Positions 35,147 through 43,250 of a DNA stretch of 61,631 nt are shown here, in pieces. The position numbers and the translations under genes were made by a program. Below the pieces are notes generated by a model. That model made no database searches. It was not told where the DNA came from and saw only the letters and a program-made list of their open reading frames with translations. This DNA is from Deinococcus arboris (GTDB lineage: Bacteria > Deinococcota > Deinococci > Deinococcales > Deinococcaceae). The stretch is from positions 1 through 61,631 of the forward strand of contig NZ_WQLB01000026.1 of the NCBI RefSeq assembly GCF_009755355.1. The letters run 5' to 3'. Each line of letters begins with the position of its first letter. Within the stretch, counting starts at the first letter, position 1.

Positions 35147-35152
35147 CACAAT
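35147..35152 (+). promoter_or_regulatory. Possible -10 box of a leaderless plus-strand gene
   Basis: CACAAT ends six bases before ATG 35159. No ribosome binding site precedes that ATG. The first base deviates from the TANNNT pattern seen elsewhere, so this is weak. Confidence 0.25.
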
Positions 35153-35158
35153 GGCCAG

Positions 35159-35395
35159 ATGACGTGCCGAGACGACATCCTGACGGTGGCCCGCACCCTG
35201 ACTACCGGCCACCCTGAAGGAACCTTCTCGATGCAGGACGTAGTGCAGGCGTTGCGTGCGCAAGAAACGGCCCACACGGACGCGCAGATCCGCTTGCACG
35301 TGCGGGCGCTGATGTGCGTGAATAGCGCTGAAAAGGGCGCTGGACAGTTTCGAGACCTGGAACGGGTGGGGCACGGCCGCTTCAAGCTGCTGTAG
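35159..35395 (+). CDS. DUF7669-like winged-helix protein (78 aa)
   Basis: A plus-strand gene inside the minus-strand operon. The sequence DDILTVARTLTTGHPEGTFS, then MQDVVQALRAQ, an IRLHVRALMCVNS helix and the ending ERVGHGRFKLL match the small DUF7669 pattern, a winged-helix-like domain often attached to nucleases or other defence proteins. Here it is free-standing. It starts 26 bases from the divergent ASCH gene start and ends 8 bases before the convergent neighbour, so it fills the gap exactly. Confidence 0.6.
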   Translation: MTCRDDILTVARTLTTGHPEGTFSMQDVVQALRAQETAHTDAQIRLHVRALMCVNSAEKGAGQFRDLERVGHGRFKLL

Positions 35396-35403
35396 AACGC
35401 GGC

Positions 35404-36375
35404 TCACGGCGTCACCACCCGGACGCCCACGCGCCACACCCACGGGTTGCTGTCCCAATCGGTTCCCAGCGCCGTGTGCAACTCACCCCAGAGCGCTCGG
35501 AACCGCTCGAGCGGTGATGGCCCAATGGGCATGGGCTCCAACCCAAACCGGATGCCATCGGCTTCCAGCAGCGCATTCCGTATCTGCACCCGTTCGTGTT
35601 CCGCCCACCAGTCGGGCCAGTGCTTGGCCAGCCACTCGTCCGGCAGGCTGGTCATGCCCTCGCTGATCGCCTCATCCTCGGTCATCGCGTGCAGCCGCTC
35701 GGGCCACACGTCCGTCACTTCCAGCGTCAACCGACTGGCCACCCTCGGCATGTAACGCGGCAGACGCCAGCGCGTGGGCGCTTCACCCATGGGCCAGTGG
35801 TAGCGGCCCTTGCCGTCCATCGTCAGGCCCGCCTTCTCGCAGTCGTCCGCACTCTGATGCGCGAGCCTTAGCCACTGGTCATCCGGCAGCGGCAGCCATT
35901 CCCGGCGGGCGTGTCCATCCGCCCGGTAGTCCACCGCAATCACACCCTCGTCCCAGCTGCCGACGCGCCAGGCTTCGCGCACATAGAGGCGCGCCGCAGG
36001 CTTGATGCAGTTCCGCTCGCTGCCGAAGGGTGATTCCAGGCCCCCAGGTCCATATACGCCCTCGTCAGCCGGCGAGATGGAGTGCGGGTCTTCGCCGGGC
36101 CAGAACAGCGTCTCGTCCTCAAAGGCTTCCTGGGCTGCCGCTTCATCTTCGAAGTTGTCGGCTTCTGGTGGCCGGTTCGTCCAGAAGTGGCGCGGCTCAT
36201 CCACACCGGAGTAGGTGCCCACGGCGCCCCAGTAGTGCGGGTAAGCGTACCCGTCTTCCGGCAGCGTGGGTGGCTGCACCGTCAGCAGGCGGCGGGTGAC
36301 GGTCTTCTTGCCGGTGAGCAGCGCGCGCACCATGTGATCGCCGAACGTGATGCCTCGGGTGTTGGCAACCGTCAT
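35404..36375 (-). CDS. Second ASCH-like protein (323 aa)
   Basis: ATG 36375 overlaps the MazG-like gene stop. The opening GITFGDHMVRALLTGKKTVT followed by RRLLTVQPP is the start of the phage ASCH-like family, with the conserved K-T-x-RR. The later ARLYVREAWRVG, and a WRLPRYMPRVASRLTLEV segment leading into a long C-terminal part, agree with it. This family is usually about 200-300 aa. It may handle modified nucleotides, which would fit the methylases nearby. A large acidic insertion lies at residues about 70-115. Confidence 0.72.
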   Translation of the reverse strand: MTVANTRGITFGDHMVRALLTGKKTVTRRLLTVQPPTLPEDGYAYPHYWGAVGTYSGVDEPRHFWTNRPPEADNFEDEAAAQEAFEDETLFWPGEDPHSISPADEGVYGPGGLESPFGSERNCIKPAARLYVREAWRVGSWDEGVIAVDYRADGHARREWLPLPDDQWLRLAHQSADDCEKAGLTMDGKGRYHWPMGEAPTRWRLPRYMPRVASRLTLEVTDVWPERLHAMTEDEAISEGMTSLPDEWLAKHWPDWWAEHERVQIRNALLEADGIRFGLEPMPIGPSPLERFRALWGELHTALGTDWDSNPWVWRVGVRVVTP

Positions 36376-37037
36376 TCCTGGGTCCCTTTGACCTGCCCAG
36401 GCAGGGGGGAGCCTTCAATCCGCGCCGCATTCTTAGCACGGCACTTCGCCAGGATCTCAGGCGTGCTGACTCTGGCCAGCTCCGCTTCGCCGGCCGCCAT
36501 CAGGTCTACGCCGTGCGCCGCCGCGAAGGGGGCCAGGGTCAGCAGCACGCCGCCCGTTTCCTGCGTGACGTCGCCTGCGGGCCGTGCGAACACGTAGGCC
36601 ACCAGCTTCAGGACCTCTTCTTCTGAGACGCCAGCCGCCTGCACCAGTTCCAGGGCCTCTTCGAGAAAGCGGTGGGCGCGTTCCTCGCGGCACTGGGCGG
36701 GTTCGGTGCCAAAGGCCTCGCGCACCCACGCCACGCTCCTGACCTGGAAGCTGGTGGCGTGCTGGGCGAGAGCTTCAATTGCGGCTTCAACGGCATCAAT
36801 GAGGCGGGGTTGCCTTGGAGCCTCTTCGCCATCCACAGCGACAGCCAGGCGCTTGGCCTGTGCCAGCACGTCTTCGGCAGCAATCCAGCGCCCTCCGGCC
36901 AGCGCCTCTTCTTCGCTCACCGTTGGATACCCTGCGATGTCTGCGCCTGCGGAAGCCTGCTGCTGGGCAAGAGTGACCTGTGGGGTGGGCTCAGTGGATA
37001 CGTCAGTGGATACGTCAGTGGATGTCTCAGGGGTCAT
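36372..37037 (-). CDS. MazG-like NTP pyrophosphohydrolase-type protein (221 aa)
   Basis: I prefer ATG 37037 with GGAGA upstream. The N-terminal 15 residues contain a threefold STDV repeat. The C-terminal half has the all-alpha NTP-PPase layout: RAHRFLEEALELVQAAGVSE (the ExxE part of the metal site), VLKLVAYVFARPAGDVTQET, then GVLLTLAPFAAAHGVDLMAA and a final RAKNAARIEG. The usual second EExxD signature is replaced by QETGGVLL, so activity is uncertain. Family members hydrolyse non-canonical or modified dNTPs. Confidence 0.7.
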   Translation of the reverse strand: MTPETSTDVSTDVSTEPTPQVTLAQQQASAGADIAGYPTVSEEEALAGGRWIAAEDVLAQAKRLAVAVDGEEAPRQPRLIDAVEAAIEALAQHATSFQVRSVAWVREAFGTEPAQCREERAHRFLEEALELVQAAGVSEEEVLKLVAYVFARPAGDVTQETGGVLLTLAPFAAAHGVDLMAAGEAELARVSTPEILAKCRAKNAARIEGSPLPGQVKGTQE

Positions 37038-37088
37038 AGGTCTCCAGTGCGGGGGCCAGCGCACCGGCCAGCCCCAGGGATGAGGGGG

Positions 37089-39311
37089 TTAGTCGGCGGC
37101 TTCGCGCAGGGCTTCGCTGAATTGGGCGCCCACAATGGCGGCCACCAGTGGCGGCGGCACGCTGTTGCCACACATGCGCACCTGCGAGGCCTTGCTCAGG
37201 GGCGTGCCCTTGATCGAGAAGTCAATGCTGTAGGTGTCCGGAAACCCCTGGCAGCGGTACAGCTCGCGCGGTTCGAGCATCCGCATCCCGATGTCCCAGA
37301 TGACATACTTCTCGCCGCCCACCACCAGCGTCACCAGCCCCTGCGCGCGGTCCTCTGCCAGCACCTTCTCCAGCGCCTTCGGGCAGAACTCGGCCAGGAA
37401 GGCGTACACCCGCCGGGCGCCGCGCCACGTCTCTTCGTCCAGCCCTGCCACCAGGTGCGTGCTGATCACGCCGTCCTTGACGCAGCTCGTCAGGCTGCCC
37501 AGGGGCGCGTCTACCGGCCGGGCGTCACTGGTCCCGAACTGCCGCAGCACGTGCACGGTTGTCAGCGCGTGCCGGTTGCCCGTGGTCACCGTGGCTGCTG
37601 GGGCGTCCAGGCCTTGCCCCCGCCCGTCCCCCTCGGCGCTCTTGTCGCCGTAGTAGGTGCTCAGGTGCGCGGTCATCAGGGCGTAGCGGTCGCGCGTGCT
37701 CACCGTGCGGCAGGGCTCGGCCAGCGACTGCGCGTCGTTCGCGGCGTTGTATTGCACCAGGGCGGCACTCACCAGTGCCTGTGGGCCACCCTGGGCCAGG
37801 ATGGTGCGCGCGGGCTCATCGGCCGCATATCCCGCGTGTTCGGGCTTCAGACCTCCACCGTTGTGCCGCACGATGTGCGCGGCCACCACACCGAAGACAC
37901 TGCTGGCGCCGGGCCGCTCGGTCTGGCCACCGGCACAGATGGTCCCAATCGGCGCGTCTGCTGGGTTGCCCACGGCGCCGGTCACAAACTTCGTGATGTG
38001 CGCGACCGCCAGGCGGGCTCCATTCGCCCCCGTCGTCACCGTGGGCAGGGGCGCGTCCACTGTGCCGCAGCGGGGCGCCTGCCCGTCGCGCTCGCCGTAC
38101 CGGGGGGCCAGCAGGGGCGCCACCAGCAGGTGCCGGTTGCCCTGGGTCGTGATGGTGCTCAGCGGCCCGGTGACGGCCTCTGCCCGGTTGTCGAACGTCA
38201 TGGGCGCCAGAAAGGGCGTGACGACCCCGGTGCCGTGCGCGGCTGTGACCGTGATGCTGGGCTGGGTCACAGGCTGCTGGCGGCTGTTGTGGCCCCCGTG
38301 GTTGCACTGCACCAGGAACGGTGTCTGGGCGCCGAGCACGAACTTGTTCACGCCCATCGCCACACGGGTCAGGGTCTTGGGTTCCAGGTCCTTGCGGCGC
38401 CGGGCGTGCTGCTCGAAGATCGTGCGGGTGGGAATGGACCAGTCAATGCAGCTGGCCGCTGTCTTGACCGGCAGACGCCCCTGGCCGTGGGTGGGCTCGG
38501 GCCAACTGATCGCCTTGCCGTCGCGCCGGGCCACGAGGAAGAAGCGCTCGCGGATGGTGGGCACGCCGTATTCGTCGGCGCGCAGGGTGCGGTACTCCAC
38601 CACGTAGCCCAGCTGCTCTAGGCCGCGCACGAAGTGCCGGAAGGTGCGGCCCCGGTAGCGGGGGCGCTTATCGGCCACCAGCAGGGTGTGGCCGTCGGCG
38701 TCGGTCATGATCGGCCCGCGTGGGCGCTGCTGCTTGGCCATGCCGCGCTTGAAGCGCCGGCACTGCTTGCCGCGCCGCTTGGGCTTGTTTGGCCAGGGCG
38801 CCTGAATCTTCTTGACCTTGCCGTCGGGCTGCACTTCGGTCACGCCGCGCTGGGCGACCAGCCTTCCCCAGTGCTGAAAGTCAGGGACGTTTTCGAGCAC
38901 GATGACATCGGGCCTGACCTTGCCCGCCCACTTCTGGCCCACCCAGGCGAGACTGCGAATCTTCTGGTCAAGCGGGCGCCCGCCCTTGGCGCGGGAATGG
39001 TGCTTGCAATCGGGACTGAGCCACAGCAGCGCGACCTCTGCGTCTCCAACCGCTTCTTTCGGGTCCACCTCGAAGATGTCGCTCTGGTAATGGCGGGTGT
39101 TCGGGTGGTTGTGCTGGTGCATGGCGATGGCTTCTTCGTCGTGGTTGATGGCCACGTCGGGGCTGCGGCCTAGGGCCAGCTCAATGCCCAGGGAGACGCC
39201 GCCGCCACCGGCAAAGAGGTCCACGATCTTCTTGCCGGCGATGTCGTCACTCCCCAGTAGATAGGAGAACAGGGTGTCGCGGGCGCTGGGCGTTTTCGGT
39301 GTCTTCTTCAT
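37089..39311 (-). CDS. C5-cytosine DNA methyltransferase with repeat-rich insertion (740 aa)
   Basis: Methylates cytosine in DNA. Motif I is DLFAGGGGVSLG (residues 31-42). Motif IV is WLSPDCKHHSRAKGG with catalytic Cys102, a variant of the usual PPCQ. Motif VI is LENVP (139-143), motif VIII TIRER (252-256), motif X MCGNSVPPPL near 715. Between VIII and IX, residues about 330-640 hold eight degenerate units of 40-48 residues with the pattern P-x-x-T-[IV]-x-[TA]. The protein is about twice the usual size because of this block. Likely protects phage DNA or has several target sites. Confidence 0.85.
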   Translation of the reverse strand: MKKTPKTPSARDTLFSYLLGSDDIAGKKIVDLFAGGGGVSLGIELALGRSPDVAINHDEEAIAMHQHNHPNTRHYQSDIFEVDPKEAVGDAEVALLWLSPDCKHHSRAKGGRPLDQKIRSLAWVGQKWAGKVRPDVIVLENVPDFQHWGRLVAQRGVTEVQPDGKVKKIQAPWPNKPKRRGKQCRRFKRGMAKQQRPRGPIMTDADGHTLLVADKRPRYRGRTFRHFVRGLEQLGYVVEYRTLRADEYGVPTIRERFFLVARRDGKAISWPEPTHGQGRLPVKTAASCIDWSIPTRTIFEQHARRRKDLEPKTLTRVAMGVNKFVLGAQTPFLVQCNHGGHNSRQQPVTQPSITVTAAHGTGVVTPFLAPMTFDNRAEAVTGPLSTITTQGNRHLLVAPLLAPRYGERDGQAPRCGTVDAPLPTVTTGANGARLAVAHITKFVTGAVGNPADAPIGTICAGGQTERPGASSVFGVVAAHIVRHNGGGLKPEHAGYAADEPARTILAQGGPQALVSAALVQYNAANDAQSLAEPCRTVSTRDRYALMTAHLSTYYGDKSAEGDGRGQGLDAPAATVTTGNRHALTTVHVLRQFGTSDARPVDAPLGSLTSCVKDGVISTHLVAGLDEETWRGARRVYAFLAEFCPKALEKVLAEDRAQGLVTLVVGGEKYVIWDIGMRMLEPRELYRCQGFPDTYSIDFSIKGTPLSKASQVRMCGNSVPPPLVAAIVGAQFSEALREAAD

Positions 39312-39317
39312 GGGACC

Positions 39318-39464
39318 TCAGGCGACCTTCGGGTGGTGGGGGGCGCGGGCCCGGGCCAACGCCTGGCGCTCGGCGAGACCGTGTTCGCGTTCACTCCGAA
39401 CGACCCATTGCTTGACTGAAACTGCCGTTTTGGACAGTTGATGAGAGAACAGGGCTGGGATCAC
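39318..39464 (-). CDS. Small basic protein (48 aa)
   Basis: GTG 39464 overlaps the Dam stop as GTGA, and TGA lies at 39320-39318. The product (MIPALFSHQLSKTAVSVKQW then basic helix to KVA) is helical and basic. It falls between the two methylase genes and keeps the overlap rule of the operon, which is the main reason to call it. Function unknown. Confidence 0.5.
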   Translation of the reverse strand: MIPALFSHQLSKTAVSVKQWVVRSEREHGLAERQALARARAPHHPKVA

Positions 39465-40318
39465 AGGTCGCCGCCTTCGAACAGCGAGACCTGCTGCCGC
39501 GCCTGCTCGAGCTCCAACGCCGCTGCCGCCCGTGGGTTAATCCACAGCACTTCCACCCGGCCTTGCCCCTTCTCCGCCGTCGTGCGCCGTTCCACTCGCG
39601 CCCAGTCCACCAGCAGGTCGTCATACAACTCGCTCGCATACCCACTGAGCAGCACCAGGCCTTGAAACGACAAGAGCGTTTCCAGCAACTCGGTGTGGCT
39701 CGCCTCGTCAAACATCTCTTCGGCGTAGAACTTCTTCCACTTGCGGGTCTTGCCGAGGTAGGGCGGGTCCACGTAGGCCAGGACATCCGGGCCGTTGATG
39801 CGTCCCAGCAGGGTCACAGCGGGCAGGCAGTCAATCTGTGCGCCACGCAACCGGGCGGCCGTGGCGCGAATCCGGTCTGGCACCCCGTCCCACTGCCGGG
39901 TCACGTTCTTGGTCGCGCCGCCTTGGGGCCCGGTATGCCGCCAGCCGCTGCGGTACGTGCCCCGGTGGGCTGTACCCCCGTAGGCTTGCCAGTGCCGCAC
40001 CAGAGTCCGGCGGGCGCGTTCCAGTGGATCCGTGGTGAGGTCGTAGCTCTCGTTGTATTCCTCACGGGCCCAAGGCGTCAGTTCGATCAGTTGCGCGAGG
40101 GCTTCGGGCTGCTCGCGCAGGGTGCGGAAGAGGTGGACCACCTCACCGTCCAGGTCATTGAGGTACTCGCTGGCACTGGGCGGCTTGTTGAAGAACACGG
40201 CGCCGGAGCCGAAGAAGGGCTCCACATAGGTCTGGTGGGCGGGGATGTGGTCAATGATCCAGCTGGCCAGCAGCCATTTCGCGCCGGGATAGCGCAGGAC
40301 GGGGGCGGGGATGGTCAT
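39461..40318 (-). CDS. DNA adenine methylase, D12 class (Dam-like)
   Basis: Methylates N6 of adenine. Motif X is RYPGAK (9-14), motif I EPFFGSGAVFFNKP near 33-46, and the catalytic motif IV is DVLAYVDPPYLGKTRKW near 186-202 with DPPY. All are typical of the D12/Dam family, and 285 aa is a normal length. ATG 40318 overlaps the DUF2786 gene stop. With the C5-methylase downstream it suggests protection of phage DNA from restriction; the target site cannot be read from sequence. Confidence 0.9.
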   Translation of the reverse strand: MTIPAPVLRYPGAKWLLASWIIDHIPAHQTYVEPFFGSGAVFFNKPPSASEYLNDLDGEVVHLFRTLREQPEALAQLIELTPWAREEYNESYDLTTDPLERARRTLVRHWQAYGGTAHRGTYRSGWRHTGPQGGATKNVTRQWDGVPDRIRATAARLRGAQIDCLPAVTLLGRINGPDVLAYVDPPYLGKTRKWKKFYAEEMFDEASHTELLETLLSFQGLVLLSGYASELYDDLLVDWARVERRTTAEKGQGRVEVLWINPRAAAALELEQARQQVSLFEGGDL

Positions 40319-40857
40319 TGGCCACCACCAAGCGCCTGACGGCCGACCCCGAGTGCGGGCCGCTCCGGCTCGCCCAGCACCGCCACGCTGGCCATCGCGC
40401 GGTGCAGGCGGGCAACTTCCTCCGCCGTCATCGCGCTTGGGCGCCCACTGGGTGGCCCGGCCAGCTCATGGGCCAAGCAATACGCCCTTGTCGCCTCCTC
40501 CAAATGCTTGGCCAGGCCCTTGCGGTGCCGCGCGAACTCCGCTTTCAGCTGAACGTGCTGCTCGGCTGTCGCCTCAAACCACAGCGCCCGGCCTGACTCC
40601 TTCCGGTAATTTGCGACGCCGCTGGTCTGCGTCACCATCGCCCACAGCTGAACCAGCAGCGTTTCCTCGTGCTGGTTCTTGATGCTGTACGTGTCGTAGA
40701 CGCGGGGCTGCGGAAAGACGTCCTGCTGGGTCAACCCGAACTCCGCCAGGAGCCGGTCGTACTGGGCCTGCGCCGCCCGCTTCTCGCCCCCCACGCCCCG
40801 TTCAGCCAGCGCCTTGAGTTTCTGGAGCTTGGCGCGGACGTCCTCGGGCAGTTTCAC
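40315..40857 (-). CDS. DUF2786 protein (180 aa)
   Basis: GTG 40857 overlaps the membrane-protein stop (GTGA); the longer upstream frame lies inside other genes. Residues 7-45 fit DUF2786: LQKLKALAERGVGGEKRAAQ, then AQYDRLLAEFGLT. The middle part (LLVQLWAMVTQTSGVANYRK, then ALWFEATAEQHVQLKAEF and HLEEATRAYCLAHELAG) matches the DUF7168 extension common in phage versions. Function unknown, though the family is widespread in phages and mobile elements. Confidence 0.75.
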   Translation of the reverse strand: MKLPEDVRAKLQKLKALAERGVGGEKRAAQAQYDRLLAEFGLTQQDVFPQPRVYDTYSIKNQHEETLLVQLWAMVTQTSGVANYRKESGRALWFEATAEQHVQLKAEFARHRKGLAKHLEEATRAYCLAHELAGPPSGRPSAMTAEEVARLHRAMASVAVLGEPERPALGVGRQALGGGQ

Positions 40858-41141
40858 AGCGCCTTCACCCGGCCCTTCTCCACGCTGCCGGGCATGGTGC
40901 CCAGGCCCAGCAGGCAGACCAGCACGCTCAGCACCAGCAGCAAGGCATTCACCCCCAGCCAGGGCCGGCCCGCTTCTACCAGGCACACGGGAAACACCAG
41001 CACGCCCGTCGCCCCCAGGCCCGCGCAGGCCTCGCCATACGGACGCAGGGTGCGGCGGGAAAACACCCGCAGGCGGCGCACGAATCGCCGGGGCCGGTGG
41101 GGCAAGCGGGCATGGGTCAGTCGTGGGGCAACGGTGGTCAT
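40854..41141 (-). CDS. Small membrane protein (95 aa)
   Basis: ATG 41141 overlaps the preceding stop (ATGA). The N-terminal 35 residues are highly basic (LPHRPRRFVRRLRVFSRRTL), followed by two hydrophobic helices (LGATGVLVFPVCLVEAG and ALLLVLSVLVCLLGLGTM). A positive-inside hairpin is likely. No family recognised. Confidence 0.6.
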   Translation of the reverse strand: MTTVAPRLTHARLPHRPRRFVRRLRVFSRRTLRPYGEACAGLGATGVLVFPVCLVEAGRPWLGVNALLLVLSVLVCLLGLGTMPGSVEKGRVKAL

Positions 41142-41884
41142 GCGCCCACCGGGGTCAGCGATCCATCCGGCTGCACGTCATAGACCGCCACATGCCCGGC
41201 ATATGACTGGGCATCCTGCGACATGGTGGCGCTCAAGCGTTCCCGCAGATCTGCGGCAAACCCCTGCGCCTTCTCCTGAGCGACGCCGCTCTCGACCAAC
41301 GCGTTCACCAAGGTCAGCAGCGCTGCGTCCTCAGCCAGCACCACGATTTGGGTGTCATCGCCGCCCGCCAGCACGTCCTCACGGGGCACGCCCCAGTCGG
41401 CCGCCGCCTGGCCCACGATGTCGTCAAGCGAGACAAACGGGCCGGCCCAGTTGCCTTCCCCAATGTTCAGCAGGCACCACAGCGGCCCGGTGAAGCCGGG
41501 AGCCAGGGCGAGGATGTCGGCGGCGGTCACAGGCTGAGCAGGCAGGGTCGTCATGGTGGGGTCTCCAGGGGTGAGGGGGCGAAGGGTCATCGGCAGCGGC
41601 GGCAGGGGCGTGAACGGGGCGAGGTCCCGGCCCTCGATCAGGGCCAGGCGCTCGGCTTTGAGGTGCATCAAGTCGTCGAACAGCAGCGCCGCCTGAGCCA
41701 GGGTGGTGTCCGGGGCACTCAGGGCCGCCTGCGTCTCGCGCAGCTCGGCGGTGAGGGCTGACAGCGGGCTGGGAACAGCGTCCGGCAGCGCCCGCTCGGC
41801 CAGCCGCACCCCCGCCTTACGAGCAGGCCGGCGCAGGCCCAGGGCCAAGAGCAGGGATGAAAAGTGGGGCAGAGAGAGGGTCAT
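41138..41884 (-). CDS. Hypothetical protein (248 aa)
   Basis: ATG 41884 overlaps the previous stop. An N-terminal helical part (to about 90) and a C-terminal alpha/beta domain (LWCLLNIGEGNWAGPFVSLD, TQIVVLAEDAALLTLVNALV) joined by a proline-rich linker (FTPLPPLPMTLRPLTPGDPT). An internal ATG (MTTLPAQPV) could start the second domain by itself. No match I can name. Confidence 0.58.
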   Translation of the reverse strand: MTLSLPHFSSLLLALGLRRPARKAGVRLAERALPDAVPSPLSALTAELRETQAALSAPDTTLAQAALLFDDLMHLKAERLALIEGRDLAPFTPLPPLPMTLRPLTPGDPTMTTLPAQPVTAADILALAPGFTGPLWCLLNIGEGNWAGPFVSLDDIVGQAAADWGVPREDVLAGGDDTQIVVLAEDAALLTLVNALVESGVAQEKAQGFAADLRERLSATMSQDAQSYAGHVAVYDVQPDGSLTPVGA

Positions 41885-42072
41885 GCCGAGCCGTCCGTGC
41901 GTGTTGGGGGCAGGACATGCGCGACGGGGCAGCCGTCCACATGTGTAAAGCGTCCGCTCCAGTCATTGCCCTGGCAGATACGGCAGAACACGCTTCCCGT
42001 CTGCCGTTGACCGAGCACACGGTTCATCAAGCGGTGCTGCATCTGCGCGGGTGTCAGCGGTTTGTCGCTCAC
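41881..42072 (-). CDS. Small putative zinc-binding protein (63 aa)
   Basis: GTG 42072 overlaps the preceding stop (GTGA). The spacing FCRICQGNDW ... HVDGCPVAHV gives Cys-x2-Cys and His-x3-Cys with a further His, a compact zinc-finger-like arrangement. Function unknown; such small zinc proteins are common in phage operons. Confidence 0.58.
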   Translation of the reverse strand: MSDKPLTPAQMQHRLMNRVLGQRQTGSVFCRICQGNDWSGRFTHVDGCPVAHVLPPTRTDGSA

Positions 42073-42215
42073 AGCGCCACCACCAGGGCATGCGCGTACA
42101 GCCGCTGCACCCGCTGACTCAGGCGCCAGTACGCCCGCGTGTGCGGCTGGGTGCGCGCGAGCAGGCGCTCAGCGGTGCGCAGGGCCTCCCGCGTGGCGTG
42201 CAAGGTGCGCGGCAT
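42069..42215 (-). CDS. Small basic helical protein (48 aa)
   Basis: ATG 42215 overlaps the previous stop (TGATG), and TGA at 42071-42069 overlaps the next GTG. The sequence begins MPRTLHATREALRTAERLLA and is a single charged helix with a short tail. The overlaps on both sides are the reason to annotate it. Function unknown. Confidence 0.5.
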   Translation of the reverse strand: MPRTLHATREALRTAERLLARTQPHTRAYWRLSQRVQRLYAHALVVAL

Positions 42216-42469
42216 CAGCCGTTCACCTCGTCTTTCAGCCGTTGCCCCGCGTGCTCCTGCGCACTCTCGTAGGCATCCCGCGCACAGGCTGCGCAGGTGG
42301 CCGCCGTGTGCGTCTTGGCGGTCTCACCGGGGGCGGTGACGGTCAGCGTCACGTCGCGGCCCCGCCCGCCCCAGCGCACGTCGTAGCCCCGCTCCCGCAG
42401 GTCCTCCACCTTCCGGTCCGCACTGGCGCTCGCCGGCAACCAGGGGCCGGGCGTGCTGGGGCCGGTCAC
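42215..42469 (-). CDS. Hypothetical protein (84 aa)
   Basis: GTG 42469 overlaps the upstream stop (GTGA); an in-frame ATG at 42511 lies inside the upstream gene. Beta strands DVRWGGRGRDVTLTVTAPGE are followed by a helix with two cysteines (TAATCAACARDAYESAQEHA) that may bind metal. No family recognised. Confidence 0.55.
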   Translation of the reverse strand: MTGPSTPGPWLPASASADRKVEDLRERGYDVRWGGRGRDVTLTVTAPGETAKTHTAATCAACARDAYESAQEHAGQRLKDEVNG

Positions 42470-43137
42470 GCCGCTGCCCCCAGCTGCCACGTGTCCAGCG
42501 CCCCATGCCACGCGCCCCTGGCCACCAGGAACCGACTGTGTGCCCGCATATACGTGTCCCAGGCCTCATCGGTGTCCTGTCCGTTGTGATGCGCGTCCAG
42601 GTACCCCAACCACGCCTGCGCCCGCGTCGTCGCAGCGGCGGTGTAGGTGGCCTCGGCTTCAGTAGCAGCCACCTCTAAGGGGTCGGGGGTGGGAGCTGGT
42701 AGGGCGCCCAGACCGTCACTGGCAATCTGAAGATCACGGGCAAAGGCTTCCCGCATTTTCTTGTAGCTCTTGGCCACGGCCTTGATGTTCCTCGGCATCC
42801 GGCCCACGCGGAGAATCCCGTCCTCGCCCCGGTTGATCTCGATGCCCAGACCGCGCAGGCGCACGACCACGTTGTGACCGGCACGCAGCAGGGCCTGGTC
42901 GGTGGTATCGGGTTTGACGTGGCGGCCGTCCACCCACAGCAGGGCATCGGCCAGGGTGCTGAACTTCAGGACGCACTTGGGACCCACGGGGCCGATGACA
43001 GGCACGTCGTAGCCTTGGCCGGTGGTCAGCTCGATGCCACAGCAGGCGCAGGCGACAGCAGCGACTTTCGGGAAGCGGCTGGGCGCCTTGACCGTGCGGG
43101 CGCGGGGGGCTTGAGCAGGGGATACGGGGTGCGGCAT
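42466..43137 (-). CDS. First gene of the accessory operon (223 aa)
   Basis: ATG 43137 with GAGGAG seven bases upstream. The N-terminus has a Cys pair (VACACCGIEL) with later Cys (PKCVLKF), a small zinc-ribbon-like domain, followed by a helical part (NIKAVAKSYKKMREAFARDL) and a long helical C-terminus. It is the leading gene after the operator-controlled promoter at 43230-43258, with a leader of about 85 bases. Possible DNA- or nucleotide-binding protein, not identified. Confidence 0.62.
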   Translation of the reverse strand: MPHPVSPAQAPRARTVKAPSRFPKVAAVACACCGIELTTGQGYDVPVIGPVGPKCVLKFSTLADALLWVDGRHVKPDTTDQALLRAGHNVVVRLRGLGIEINRGEDGILRVGRMPRNIKAVAKSYKKMREAFARDLQIASDGLGALPAPTPDPLEVAATEAEATYTAAATTRAQAWLGYLDAHHNGQDTDEAWDTYMRAHSRFLVARGAWHGALDTWQLGAAA

Positions 43138-43221
43138 AGTGGACTCCTCGTTCCCCCCTCCCCTTGGATTCGCTGACCGGCGTTTTGGGGTGGGGGGATC
43201 GCCTTTGGGTGGCCCCATCGG

Positions 43222-43250
43222 TTGACGAGACTATAAAATGATTTTATATT
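43222..43250 (+). promoter_or_regulatory. Promoter of the TPR-like gene (plus strand)
   Basis: TTGACG (43222-43227), 17-base spacer, TATATT (43245-43250). The palindromic operator covers most of the spacer and the first part of the -10. The start point would be about 43257, which rules out an in-frame ATG at 43238 and supports ATG 43286. Confidence 0.68.

Noticed and set aside
36672..38621. 649-codon plus-strand open frame opposite the C5-methyltransferase
   Set aside because: The minus strand carries clear methyltransferase motifs; the plus frame has no recognisable protein features and is a GC-driven shadow.
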